Shown here: piece by piece, positions 11,026-22,088 of the stretch
How the letters are laid out: each line of letters begins with the position of its first letter
Numbering within the stretch: position 1 is the stretch's first letter
Assembly (NCBI RefSeq): GCF_030272615.1
Contig: NC_081415.1
Coordinates: 366,892,167 to 366,956,166, forward strand
Reading direction: 5' to 3'
DNA: 64,000 bases
DNA from: Cryptomeria japonica
Lineage: Eukaryota > Streptophyta > Pinopsida > Cupressales > Cupressaceae
Program-made: the position numbers and the translations under genes
The notes under the pieces: generated by a model
What the model was told of the DNA's origin: nothing
Databases searched by the model: none
The model's input: only the letters and a program-made list of their open reading frames with translations

Positions 11026-12636
11026 CTAGAAACCCAAACTCAACTGCTTATTGACCAATCTACTAAAAGCTTCTGCCATGATAATGAATAGAAAAGGTGA
11101 TAGCAGGTCACCTTGTCGAACCCCTTGGGTGGCTCGAAAAAAACCAGAAGGATTACCATTAACAATAACTGAAAAATGTGTCCCAGAGAGGCAATTTTTG
11201 AACCATTTGCACCACTTATCCGAAAAGCCAAACTTTTTAAGCACTCTCAAAAGAAAGGACCAACATACTTTATCATATGCTTTCAACATGTCTAATTTAG
11301 CTATAAAAGCAGGGGACTGTGAAGAGTTAATTGAGTGCAGAACTTCATGGGCGACAAGCACACCTTTTGATGTTTCCTTGCCAGGAACAAAACCTCCTTG
11401 TTGAAGAGATATTACTTTAGGTATCAAGGATTTTAACCGGAGATAGATAGCTTTTGTGAAAATCTTGTACACTGAATTACATAAGGAGATAGGCCTAAAA
11501 TCTGCAAAAGATTGAGGGTTATTGGATTTGGGGATAAGTGCAAGATGGGTTAAATTGAAGTTCTTGAGAATAAAAGCTTTTTGTCTTGACTCCTCCAAAG
11601 CCATTAAAAGATCAAAGCCTAAAACGTCCCAACACTTTTGAAAGAATAGTATGGTGAAACCATCAGGGTCTGGAGACTTGTCCGGAGCCATAAAAAATAC
11701 CACCCCTTGTAATTCAGCAAGAGAGAAAGGTTGCATCAAATAATCATTATCACGTTGTGAAATCAAACAAGGAATGGAGTTTAACAATATGTTGACACTG
11801 GACTCCTCAGAAACAAAAGGAGGGGAGGGAGCAAGAGGATTTTTATATAAGAGTTCACCCTCTTCCCTAATTTCTTGTTCATTAGTTAATTTTTCCCCCA
11901 AAGAAGAGGCGTTTATAGAAAAGATAGTAGATGTAGCTTGCTTAATCTTTGCGGAAGCCTGGAAGAATTTAGTATTTTTATCTCCTTCTTTTATCCATAA
12001 TTCCCTTGATTTTTGTCTCCAGTATTCCTCCTCTCTAAAGCACAATTCTTCCCAGTAGCTTTGTAAATGCTTATGCTTTAAGAAAATTTCTGGATTAATC
12101 CCAGTAGAAAAGATAAGTTCATTAACGTCCTTTAATTCCTTCTCTACCTTTGTTTTTTCTACAAAGATATTTTTGAATACTTTCCTATTCCAGACTTTGA
12201 TACTTGCTTTTACAAACTGCATTTTCGTATAAAGTTGAAACATTTTGTTCCCCCTACAGAAGGGGGCACTCACCCACCATTGACGAAGTAGAGCATGAAA
12301 ATATGGGTGTCGAAACCACATTCTTTCAAACTTAAAAGGAGGTCTATGATGAGAAACTTCATGTTTATCTAGACATAATTCAATAGGAAAATGGCCAGAC
12401 CCGGAGAACGATAAAATTTTAGAGCTGAAAGTATATTTCTGAAGGATCCATTCATATGAAGTGAAAAACCTGTCCAATCTACTTGCAATTCGAAGGGAAG
12501 TTCTCTGGTTTGTCCATGTAAATTGACCATTAGAAGGTGAAATGTCAAAAAGGGCGTTATCAGACACGAAAGATCTAAAGTCTTCAATCACCTTAGGTGT
12601 TGTAGGATTGCCTCCCTGTTTCTCATCTTGAGACAA
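11026..12636 (-). pseudogene. LINE-A ORF2: endonuclease C-terminus and reverse transcriptase
   Basis: The 536-codon frame first shows the end of the AP-endonuclease (FTWTNQR, RLDRF, SGSGHFPI near residues 40-90). The reverse transcriptase follows: LALIPK and FRPISLCN around 370-390, GGFVPGKE, motif A KLDMLKAYD, and GVRQGDLLSPFLF near the end. The VDD catalytic motif lies just downstream in another frame at 10966-10974 on the minus strand, so a stop or frameshift separates it. This enzyme would copy the element's RNA at a nicked target. Confidence 0.9.
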
Positions 12637-12698
12637 GATGGCATTGAAATCACCTCCTAAGATGATTTTCTGAACTCCCTGCTATTGGATCTGACAAG

Positions 12699-13061
12699 TT
12701 ATAGTATTCCAAAGAGCATGTTTCTCTTGAGGAGCTGTTGGGCCATATATATTGAAGAGAACAAAGGATAAATCAAAATTTTCAATAAGAATAAGATGCC
12801 AATTTGTCCCTTGACTAAAGTTTTTGCTTTAATTGTCCTGTTATTCCACAAGGTCAGAATACCACCGGAAGCCCCTACTGCAGGAATATGTATGAAATCC
12901 CATAGAGTCCATTTTTTAAAAATCTTTTGAGAGGCTTCATCTGAAAGCTTTGTTTCTTGTAGTAAAATGATGTCTGCTTGGGAGGAATCTAGCTGTTGCT
13001 TGATCCGCCCCCTCTTGTCAGAGGCATTCAGACCTCTGACATTCCAAGATAAGATCCTCAT
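12699..13061 (-). pseudogene. LINE-A ORF2 start: AP-endonuclease N-terminus
   Basis: The frame begins MRILSWNVRGLNASDKRG, the usual start of plant L1 ORF2, followed by IILLQETKLS with the catalytic glutamate. A frame break near 12640-12700 separates it from the next segment. The minus-strand sequence just upstream ends in a short ORF1-like tail overlapping this start region, which is common for L1 elements. Confidence 0.9.
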
Positions 13062-13173
13062 TGCATCCGTGTTCTTCTCGGTCTTGTGTGAGGTGAAAAC
13101 TTATCTACAATTGTGGTCTGGATACCTGCTGCAATCTCTTCTTGAGTTTTAAGAATCTTTGGCTTCCGACTCT

Positions 13174-13229
13174 TAATTGAAATCCAATTTTTCACTATTT
13201 AGCAAGAGTGAAAAATTGGATTTCAATTA
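13174..13229. repeat. Perfect 23-bp inverted repeat, 10-nt loop
   Basis: Arms 13174-13196 and 13207-13229 are exact reverse complements (core aattgaaatccaatttttc), separated by 10 nt. It sits at the 5' truncation edge of LINE-A and about 385 bp upstream of the BPM start codon. It may come from a fold-back event during LINE integration. It could also be a small hairpin in the upstream region of the gene. Confidence 0.9.
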
Positions 13230-13613
13230 CTTTCATAACTACAACTTCAATTCAAAACAAGAAATAAAAATAATGTATAAATCAACTTCCAAATCCGAAA
13301 GATACTACTCAAATTATTTCTCAAACTTCGACATAAAAGCCATCATTTTTACCAGTAATTGCGAGAGGTCAAAAGGGAGCCCAAAACGGAGGGGAAAATA
13401 TTTTCAACATCAGAAGCGTACGCATCTTTAGATCGAAAGATTGGCTACTGTACAAAGCGAATTTGCATGCAGACGGCGCTGTCACGTACGAAACTGGAAT
13501 GGAGCTAAATGAAATTCAAGCTGATTAATGGAGGTGAAGGGATTGCCTTGATTTAAGGCCTCCGGGAGAAGGCAACATCTGGAATGGTAGGAGAAGGGGG
13601 TTAAGGGGAGGAG
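13230..13613 (+). promoter_or_regulatory. Upstream region and 5' UTR of the BPM gene
   Basis: This is the only sequence between LINE-A and the BPM start codon, so the core promoter and 5' UTR probably lie here. I see no convincing TATA box. Purine-rich sequence directly precedes the ATG. One earlier ATG at about 13584 meets a stop after six codons. LINE-A lies close upstream and is transcribed in the opposite direction. Confidence 0.45.
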
Positions 13614-13969
13614 ATGATGGAGTCATCCAAGTCCATAACGGAGAGCGTAAATGGGTCGCATCATTTCGTGATAAATGGGTATTCGCTGGCCAAGGGGATG
13701 GGGGTTGGGAAGTACATAGCGAGTGATACGTTCACTGTGGGGGGTTATGACTGGGCGATTTACTTCTATCCGGACGGGAAGAATGCAGAGGACAATTCGG
13801 TGTACGTGTCCCTGTTCATCGCGTTGGCGAGCGAGGGAAGCGATGTGCGGGCGCTCTTCGAGCTGAAGCTGCGAGACCAGAGCGGCCACCACCGTCACAA
13901 GCTCCATTCCCACTTCCACCGCTCCCTAGACACCGGCCCTTACACTTTGAAGTATCGAGGCAGCATGTG
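13614..13969 (+). CDS. BPM-type MATH-BTB protein, exon 1 (MATH domain)
   Basis: Exon 1 codes the N-terminus and MATH domain of a BTB/POZ-MATH (BPM) protein. BPM proteins bind substrates, often transcription factors, through MATH and bring them to CUL3 E3 ubiquitin ligases for degradation; several act in the nucleus. Seen here: [20 protein letters not shown] near residue 7, [20 protein letters not shown], then [15 protein letters not shown], and the domain end TLKYRGSMW. Two ATGs stand in tandem (13614, 13617); I use the first. The exon ends after ATGTG with donor GTAATG at 13970, phase 2. It is GC-richer than its surroundings. The frame runs to a stop if unspliced, giving a 119-residue MATH-only reading, so a short isoform is possible but unproven. 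Confidence 0.92.
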
Positions 13970-16109
13970 GTAATGTTCATGCATACATGTTTGCTACCAT
14001 TTTTGATTATTTGTTGGGGATATAATTGTGTAGGAATTTTTAATATCCACGTTTTGCATCGTCCTCTGTGATCCTGTGGGGTATTTTTCTCGATCAATCA
14101 TGAGGATGGGATGGTTCAGAATTTTTTTTTCATTTATTTCCACTTTGCTGCACTCTTTGATAGCCATAAATTGACCTTCTTTGAATCACTATCTTAATTG
14201 GTCTGATAAAATTTGTGGTAACATGGACCAGAGTGGAGATGATAATTTAAGCGTGTTGTTGGAATGCTGACATTATTTCTTCAATCTTTTAATCAGAAAT
14301 GTTGAAATGCATAATGGTAGTATTCTATGAAGGCTGGGAATCCTTAAGGCCCGTAATGTTCTTTCACACATTTTTCCTTTATCTTATGCCATGATTCCCT
14401 GGAATACCACACGATCTATATACTCTTGTTCTCATACCCTAAAGGAGCACTTGGATTTCTTGCTCAAAGTCCTTCATGTACCGGCAATACTTAATCTATA
14501 TTTTGATGATGTTCTTCCAAGTTCTGCTAGATATTAGAATGTCCTCGAAGAAAGCCATGCAAAGTTTCTGTATAATGGAATTCTTGACAATCTGAAATGT
14601 TTTTCATTAGAGCATCAAAGGATGTTTTCACTTTTAGGTATATCTTCTAGATGGATTTGATTGTAACCAAATCAAACATTTAATTTTGAAAAGAAGAAAA
14701 CACCGCATGCCTCATTAACATATGTCAATGATACAACAAGAAAGTTATGTTTTAGTGTAATTTGATTGTGTTCTCCGTAGTTAGTACACATCTCCACGCA
14801 CCTTTACTCAACCATAATCAACGAGTCAGAGAAGACACTTATCCTCGGGTGATTGATGGTCATGTCTGACAGGCCTGAAACCGTTTATATGCACTTACTC
14901 TTCTTAACATATGATTAGGGATAACGTTGGATGCTGGGAGGTTGACATTTTGAATTAGCTTACCAGCATCCTCTTGTTCTTTGATGGGGCGTAAGCTTTG
15001 AGGAACATCTTGGAATACTTCTTCGTGCTACTAAGGACATTGTGCTATTCTTGTGCATGCATATTCTTCACAATCCTTATTGGAGTAAAGTTGTGTCACT
15101 ACACCTTAAAGACTTTTTTCTTACGAGTTTCTTTGTTCAATGAGAGCTAAATATCTGAGGGGCTTGTAAGACCTATGAGAGGGGAAGCCTTTCCTTTTTC
15201 AGTGAAGCTAATTAACATGTCATGAATTATTGTAGAAGAAAGATGCCACTTGCTTGATCTCTGTGCTTTCTAGAGTAATAGAGTGCATAGGAGAAAGGTA
15301 AAATTTAAAATAGCTGAATAATAAACTACAGTTCTGTTTACTCCTGGCTTTGTATCAACAAAATCATGTTTTCTATTTGAATTTGTCATTATGATACTGT
15401 TTTCTTCATGATATATACTTTAGGATTGAGAATTTGTGGTGTGCTGTTCGTGTGAATGCATAGAGTCAGATTGGAGTGATATCCTCCTCTTCTAATTGGT
15501 GTCTTACTCATCTTCGTAGTTTCATACTTGTTGCTGTTAGCACACATTCTTTTCTTTCCTAATTTCCCATTATGGTGTGATACATGTAAGGTTGTTTGAG
15601 GGATGACGGTGTTGGAACTTGGTAGTGCCCTTGTCTCTTGATCCAAAATAGGGCCGTCAGAGTCGATGATATTTGATAAATTTTTCATCTCAATTTCCCT
15701 GCACATTTTGATGTTGATGGTTCCTGTTTTCCTTGTTTGTGTTGTATGCTCTCTTGTAGTGCACTGATGTATAGTCTTTGTAGTTGATCATTAGTCATTG
15801 AGAGTCCTTATTGCCAGTCTTTGATACCACATGGTATATTTTGTTAATAATCTTGCTTGTTGCAGCTTGGGTATCTTCCAAAGTATTTGCTGCTCTACGG
15901 GTTTTCTTGTAAGATGACTAGATCATCAACAGCCTCGCGGTTCGTTTCTGAACAGTCATTGGTAGCATTGGTATGGTTTATGTCAGGTGGAACTTGATAG
16001 TGTTGAAAAAGTTGTTGTGATTGAATCATGACAGGACAACAGTGCTAGTCAAGGTTTAGGTTTCAAAGTTTTTATGGTTATCTTGTTCAGTATTCCCAAG
16101 TTCAACAAC
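13970..16109. other. Intron sequence with little recognisable content
   Basis: No long open frame is present. Around 14440-14640 the + strand hints at a very decayed gypsy reverse transcriptase (a HTLKEHLDFLLKVL-like reading), but this is too weak to call. A 105-codon minus-strand frame at 15389-15706 has no recognised family. Confidence 0.35.
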
Positions 16110-16114
16110 CTTAA

Positions 16115-16782
16115 TGTCATCACCCTGATGTGATTGGCAGAATTTAACAAGAATTTGTCTCATGATAGTGAGACTTCACCACCAATTCTCGAACCTGAGA
16201 CTGCAAACAGCAGACTGTGATTGCTCAATGGGGCGTCTTCCCTCACCTCTTTGAACAAGTGATCTCCACTTAATCAAATGGAATGATTAAGCAATAATCA
16301 ATGGAGTAAATAAACCAATCAAGTGCTAACCAATGGCATCGACAGACTAGAAGCATTAACTGATGGCATTAATGGATTAAAACTTTGAGGAGGTGCGATT
16401 TGGAGATAAATAGACATGCTCTTCCCCAGCAGTCACAAAAGGGAGGGACACCACTCTATGGATCTGATGAGGGGATATAGAAAGGCTTCACCAGCATTCG
16501 AGGAGACCATGAGGATAAGTGAAGACATCCGATCACTGGCATCCACAGCAGATCCGATAGAAGAGGGCCAAGGAAGTGAAGGGAAGAAGACAGATTGAAG
16601 TACCTGCAGTGACCAGTACAAAGAACACAAATACAGACCAAGGGAAGATCATTGTGAGCAGCAAATGCGAATTGAATCAGATCTGTAACAGATCAGGTCT
16701 AGGACCACTATATCAACAGATAGTAACTCTAATAATTAATCTTGTGGGCAGAAATTGGGCATCTCTAATTTGGGGCATTACA
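16115..16782 (+). repeat. 5' LTR of the gypsy-like relic
   Basis: It aligns over its full length with 18915-19566, with small differences such as an expanded 'gatagtaactc' versus 'gataactc' near the end. It begins TGTCAT and ends TTACA immediately before the primer site. Confidence 0.85.
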
Positions 16783-16784
16783 AG

Positions 16785-16796
16785 TGGTATTAGAGC
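16785..16796 (+). promoter_or_regulatory. Primer-binding site, tRNA-Met type
   Basis: TGGTATTAGAGC, one base from the common plant motif TGGTATCAGAGC, lies two bases after the 5' LTR, where minus-strand DNA synthesis would be primed. Confidence 0.75.
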
Positions 16797-16827
16797 ATGT
16801 TCCTACCAGCCCGAGGGGAAATAGTTG

Positions 16828-17895
16828 ATGCAACTAAGTCAACGAGCTTTAAGGTCCATAGAAAGGGAAAGAAAGAAAACTGCAACAGCCCAAGCCAACA
16901 AAAGAAAGGAGCAAATGGAACACAAGCTTAGAGCCTTTATGGAACAAACTGTTCAAACCCTGCAAAACATAGGTAATCTTAGGGCTGACCCAAGAAATGA
17001 GAGGGAAATTACCCCTAGTCAATCAGAAAGTGATAATAGGACCACCTGAGAGTCAAGACCAACTTTCTTGTTTAGGGAGAAATCATCAAGGGGTAGTGAA
17101 GAAACAAATACCCCTAGTACAAGGGAACTTGCTGCAAAATATGCAAGACTAGACCCTGAAATAAAAAGGAGTATCTCTTTTGCTGAGTTTTGTGAAGCCG
17201 ATGCAAGAAGGAACCATAGGAAAAGAAGAGCACAACCTAATCTAGAAATACAACACAAAGTGGGGAAAATGACCATTCCCAATTTTGATGGGATTGGAAA
17301 AATTACAGCCCATTCATGGATTCAGAAACTAGAGACATATCTCACCCTTTGTCCTATGGCAGAAAAGGATGCCATTACATTCGCCATATTACACCTAGAA
17401 CGAATGGCACATGAGTGGTGGCATTATGGTTTAGTTACCCATGATCATAAAAACATAAAAACCTATGAGGCTTTCAAGAGAAGGCTTATTGAAAGATTTG
17501 ACCAAACTCACCCCCAGAAACATTTCAAGGAACTAACTTGAATAAGGCAAAGGGGGACTCTCGAAGACTACATCACAAAATTTCAAAGGTTAGTAGTCTT
17601 CGAAGAAAGGAGCTCATGAACAAAGGTCTATGTTTCCATTGTAATGATAAATGGGAATGGGGACATGATTGTAATCGAGAAAAACTTAAAAGACTCCAAA
17701 AAGACCCGAAAGAAAAAGGTTTTTGCTTCAAATGCAAGGAAGAATGGAGGGCTGGATACATATGGAAGCCAAATACATAATATAGAGGCAATGTTCGATA
17801 ATGAAGCAAAAGGAAATCCAAGTAAGAAAACAAGGTGCGATGAGGAAGATCTTAAAATAATCCAAGTGGGAGAAGAAATGGAGGAGCCAATCTAG
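16828..17895 (+). pseudogene. Gypsy-like gag with zinc-knuckle remnants
   Basis: ATG at 16828 opens a basic, coiled-coil-like N-terminus, interrupted by a stop near 17047. From 17068 the retrotransposon gag domain is clear: IPNFDGIGKITAHSWIQKLE, FAILHLERMAHEWW, and AFKRRLIERFDQTHP. After a stop at about 17539 a shifted frame shows CFHCNDKWEWGHDC, a zinc-knuckle-type motif, then a second CFKC that has lost its later ligands. Gag would form the particle and bind RNA. Multiple stops make it inactive. Confidence 0.8.
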
Positions 17896-17999
17896 TAATT
17901 ATGGCACCCTTACATCCTCAAGATCTATGGGACATATTAAGCAAATGTTTAAGGCATATTGGAGAAAGTTTACAACACATGAATGAGCACACAAGAGCA

Positions 18000-18530
18000 G
18001 AAGGATTGGGGTTAGGCCCATTTTCTGACTCGAAATGGATTTTGAGCAAAAGGATTGTGGTTAGGCCCACTTTCTGACTCAATTTGTATTAGGAGTAGAA
18101 GGATTGGGGTTAGGTCCACTTTCTGACTCGTAATGGATTAGGAGCAAAAGGATTGTGGTTAGGCTCACTTTCTGACTCAAAATGGATTAGGAGTAGAATG
18201 ATTGGGGTTAGGCTCACTTTCTGACTCAAAATGGATTGGGAGCAGATTGATTGGGGGGTTAGGTCCACTTTCTTGACTCAAAATGGATTGGGAGCAGAAG
18301 TATTGGGGTTAGGCCCACTTTCTGACTCAAAATGGATTGGGAGCATAAGTATTGGGGTTAGGCCCACTTTCTGACTCGAAATGGATTAGGAGCAAAAGAA
18401 TTGGGTTATGCCCACTTTTCGGCTCGAAATGGATTAGGAGCAGAAGGATTGGGATTAGGCCCACTTTCTAACTCAAAATGGATTAGAAGTAGAAAAATTG
18501 GGGTTAGGCCCACTTTTTGGCTCAGGAAAA
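18000..18530 (+). repeat. 50-bp minisatellite, about 11 units
   Basis: The phrase 'ggattggggttaggcccac' followed by 'tttctgactc' and 'aaatggattaggagc' recurs at about 18012, 18060, 18109, 18159, 18210, 18259, 18308, 18358, 18405, 18456 and 18505. Unit length is 47-51 bp. It lies inside the gypsy-like relic, where pol would be expected. Confidence 0.92.
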
Positions 18531-18549
18531 TAAAAGAAAGGATCTAACA

Positions 18550-18665
18550 ACATGTGTATTTGTTTGTATACTTTGTGTTTGCAGATTCATGTGTATACTT
18601 TGTGTTTTTATATGTATGCTTCGTGTATACTCCGTGTTTCTATGTGTATGCTCTGTGTTTGGTTC
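18550..18665 (+). repeat. Short degenerate 'tatactttgtgttt' repeats
   Basis: Variants of 'tgtatactttgtgttt' recur about seven times at 15-25 bp spacing directly after the minisatellite. Probably slippage-derived. Confidence 0.7.
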
Positions 18666-18914
18666 ATACCTAATATGTTTTAGATGTGAGAATAACTAGC
18701 AAGATATGAATTGCATTTGAGATGCTTCTCATCCTAATATATGTTAAGGTCACCCTTGCTTTAATGCTGAGAGATACCTAGGACATTGTGCAAATGTTGG
18801 GTCAACCAATTAAAATAAGGAATACGACTCTCCAAGGGTTGGTTTGGAATTTTCACGATTCAGTTCATACAAGCCTACATTGCTTGAGGACAAGAGATTT
18901 TGGAAAGGGTGGAT

Positions 18915-19566
18915 TGTCATGACCCCAATGCAATTGGTAGAACTTAATGAGAATTTGTTTCACGATAGTGAGACTTACCAATTCACTTGAGACTGCAAAC
19001 AGCAGACCGTGATTGCTCTATGGGGTGTCTTCCCTCATCTCTTTGAACAAACAATCTCCCCTTAATCAAATGAAATGATTAAGCAATAACAAATGGAGTA
19101 AATAAACCAATTAAGTGCTAACCAATGGCATTAACAAACATGAAGCATTAAACTGATGGCATTTTGAATTAAACATTGAGGAGGTGCGTTTTGGAGATAA
19201 ATAGACATGCTTGTCACAACCCTGAAGGGAGGGACACCACTCTATGGACCCGATGAGGGAATATAAACAGGCTTCACCAGCATTCGAGGAGGGCATGAGG
19301 AGAAGTGAAGACATCTGATCACAGGCATCCACAGCCGATCCGATAGAAGAGGGTGAAGGAAGTGAAGGGAAGAAGAAAAATTGAAGTACCTGCAGCGACC
19401 AGTACAAAGAACACAAATACAGACCCAGGGAAGATCATTGTAAGCAGCAAATGCGAATTGGATCAAACCTGTAATAGATCAGTTCTAGGACCACTATATC
19501 AACAGATAACTCTAATAATTAATCTTGTGGGCAGAAATTGGGCATCTCTAATTTGGGGACTTTACA
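18915..19566 (+). repeat. 3' LTR of the gypsy-like relic
   Basis: This is the partner of 16115-16782. It is preceded by the purine-rich stretch ttttggaaagggtgga and followed by the cttaa duplication. Confidence 0.85.
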
Positions 19567-19739
19567 CTTAATATTTGTGTTTGGTTTGTTTTATTTATTT
19601 TTTGTCATAGTACCCTGGTTTACTCAAAATGCCAAGATCTCTCCTAGGATGACAGTTTTTGGGACAATTTTCAGTCTTTGAGTAATCAAGACCCAAAAAA
19701 GCAAAGATATCAAGAGGGAGGTCCTGATATAAATTCAAA

Positions 19740-20261
19740 AAGTACACATCACAAAATCAGCAGAGAAAATGGATGTGGACAAGGGAAATTAGCTGCTCTT
19801 ATTGATTATATACACTCCTTATTAGCTAAGTTAAATAAATTTACAAAGACGGGCTTTAGTTAATTGGGCAAATAGTGGGTGTGCCTTGACTTGAATGATA
19901 TTTTTTTGCATGTGTACCAAGGGTGGGTATTATGGACATTGGGACATCCTTGTTTTATTTATATTGCAACAAAGCTTAGATGCTCCATGGCCATATCAGG
20001 ATGTGCCTGCTTGAGCCCAATTAGTACACATCACAAAATCAGCAGAGAAAATGGATGTGGACAAGGGAAACTAGCTGCTTTTATTGATTATATACACTCC
20101 TTATTAGCTAAGTTAAATAAATTTACAAAGATGGGCTTTAGTTAATTGGGCAAATAGTGGGTGGGTATTATGGACATTGGGACATCCTTGTTTTATTTAT
20201 ATTGCAACAAAGCTTAGATGCTCCATGGCCATATCAGGATGTGCCTGCTTAAGCCCAATTT
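19740..20261 (+). repeat. Direct tandem duplication (~280 and ~240 bp)
   Basis: The segment starting 'agtacacatcacaaaatcag' at about 19740 is repeated nearly identically from about 20022. The second copy lacks about 45 bp between two occurrences of 'gtgggt', which looks like a deletion between short direct repeats. The high identity suggests a recent event. No coding content. Confidence 0.9.
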
Positions 20262-21745
20262 ACTTTTTGAAGAATGTCATTATAGAAAACATGCAGATGC
20301 ATATTTGAAATTATAATTTTTAAAATTGTGAAAATGTTAGCACTAAGACACACATATTTTGAGTATCTTATATACACACAGAGATGTTTAGAGAGATTAC
20401 TTACATTCCTTTGTGCAATGCATGTTTGTATATACCATAGTTCGCATACTCAGACTTGATTTGGACAGCAAACCCCAAATTTTGACCTGGTAAAAACTTG
20501 GCAACTTAAAATGAAATATTCCACCCTAGTTTACTCCACCCTAGTTTACCAATAAAATTTATTTTTTCCCTTTCAATCACCAACTCAGCTTTTAAACATT
20601 ATGTCAAACAGATGATGTACTGCTGTGTATAATGTGATGTGACTTGCAAGTTATAGTTACAGATTTGTGAACATTTCATTGCATAATGATAATGGTAATT
20701 ATAACATAAACAACATACATTCATGAGCAAGAACAATGAAGGAATTAAATATCAAACTTGCTTGTCAATTACAGAGGTAATTCTTGATTTATGACCTTTG
20801 TATAATCAATATCAGATTGAGACTGAATCTGAAGTTACAGAGGGAAACTAAACAGCTCAGAATTCTTCAATGGCACCTTCAGCTACAACAAATAGCATCA
20901 GCAGACATCTTCCTAAGGGGCTATGGCCTGGACCTTGTGATATATCACCAATAATCTGCTCACCAATCTTCCCAAAGACACTCAAAGATCTGCTATGAAA
21001 TTTTAGAAGACTGAAATTACATCAGCAGTGCTTCCAAACTTGCAAGGGAACTGTCTACCCAAACAATGAGACTGAAACTTCCTTGAACCTTTTCAAGTTT
21101 GATTCCAAATTTTTATACAAAGATCTGTATTAAAGAATCTTTCCAAATGCCTCTTTCAAAATAAAATTTGTCCACAATTTTCCCTTAATTTGTGCTCCAA
21201 ACCCTAGCTGCTGCAGACCTACAAATAAATACCATTTTCAGCTCCTCAATGCCAAATACCTGCAATAAGCTCATTGTGAATTCTGGAATGAATCCCCCCA
21301 ATAGGCTGTTTTGGTTTTCATCCACACAACTGAGAAAATCCAAGGGCTTCCGTCCTTAGATTTCCTGTAAATGAAAGCCAAGGTTCTCAAGCTTCTCAAG
21401 AGAAATTAAATAAACCAAGTATATGTCAAATGAGCTGCCAAGTGCCTTTTTATAATGCTTCATCGAACACCCTAATTAGGGTTTGCACATTTTAAATTAA
21501 AAGAGACTTTTATTATTTAACAATATCCCAAAGCACCATTAAAAGTCGCTTTAGAAAATAACTTTTATGAAGTCACTTTATTACATTACTTTATAATTCT
21601 CATATAGGCGTCCACATAAAGTCCCCGCATATCCCCTTTAATCATAAAGATATTTAATTTAATTAATTATATTGAAGTCAATGCTAGATGACTTTAATTA
21701 TTTAAATTAAATCATTGAATAATAAATTTCATTAAATGCGAAATA
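20262..21745. other. Intron sequence, possibly minus-strand LTR debris
   Basis: No gene is seen. On the minus strand a TATA-like 'attataaaaag' near 21450 is followed by several hundred bases of LTR-like leader toward 20700, but no partner or boundary is visible. Confidence 0.25.
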
Positions 21746-21814
21746 TTATACCAACAACTGATTTTGCCAACTTTCTGGATATAACTGTGGTGCCCTTTGA
21801 CCATCCTGATGACT

Positions 21815-21872
21815 TACCATAAATTGTAAGTATGGACCCAAACGTCCAAGTGACTTACTAAAAATAGTAAGT
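21815..21872. repeat. Two adjacent small hairpins (cttac...gtaag)
   Basis: 'acttaccataaattgtaagt' and 'acttactaaaaatagtaagt' lie about 40 bp apart. Each folds on itself, and they share the same stem. They sit inside the LTR-like segment. Confidence 0.6.
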
Positions 21873-22049
21873 GTGTATAAATGGAACCTGAAAGACCTTT
21901 GGAAGGCAAACCAGAAATAAACTGATACACTGAGATGGAGAGTACTGAAATAGACACCTAAAGGGTCAGTTGAATAACCCTCAAAGCGCCCCTTAATTAC
22001 CACATTAGCCTACGGGGACCACTGATAATTGTTGATTATAATTAGGGGT

Positions 22050-22088
22050 GGCGGATTCCAATTGCCCTAGGCAACATTGGAATCCGCC
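22050..22088. repeat. 39-bp near-perfect palindrome
   Basis: Arms ggcggattccaat (22050-22062) and attggaatccgcc (22076-22088) are exact reverse complements. The inner ttgcc/ggcaa also pairs, leaving a 3-nt loop and one bulged base. Confidence 0.9.

Larger units (their letters stand above)
3448..13200 (-). mobile_element. LINE-A: L1-type non-LTR retrotransposon, split by a solo LTR
   Basis: Read on the minus strand, the element starts near 13200. There is a short tail resembling an ORF1 C-terminus ending near 13064, then ORF2 from about 13061. ORF2 has AP-endonuclease, reverse transcriptase, zinc-binding and RNase H segments. A 3' untranslated region follows, and the element ends at a poly(A) tail seen as 18 T at 3448-3465 on the + strand. 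A 4.87-kb solo LTR (5286-10158) interrupts ORF2 and is flanked by the duplication ggact. Without the insert and one duplication copy the element would be about 4.9 kb. Stops and frameshifts show it is dead. It is 5'-truncated, as is usual for LINEs. No clear LINE target duplication was found. Confidence 0.85.
16115..19566 (+). mobile_element. Ty3/gypsy-like LTR element, pol lost (3,452 bp)
   Basis: Two similar LTRs (16115-16782 and 18915-19566) begin TGTCAT and end in ACA. They are flanked by the exact 5-bp duplication cttaa (16110-16114 and 19567-19571). A tRNA-Met-like primer site follows the first LTR. A purine-rich stretch (about 18897-18914) precedes the second. Between them are a degenerate gag and a 50-bp minisatellite. 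No protease, reverse transcriptase or integrase is present, so any movement would have needed help from another element. Confidence 0.88.

Noticed and set aside
13623-13919. 98-codon minus-strand frame opposite exon 1
   Set aside because: A shadow of the GC-rich MATH exon; no family resemblance.
14340-14640. Decayed gypsy reverse transcriptase
   Set aside because: Only one short reading resembles the family and no neighbouring motif supports it.
18517-18699. 60-codon cysteine-rich frame
   Set aside because: It is the translation of a short tandem repeat of 'tatactttgtgttt'.
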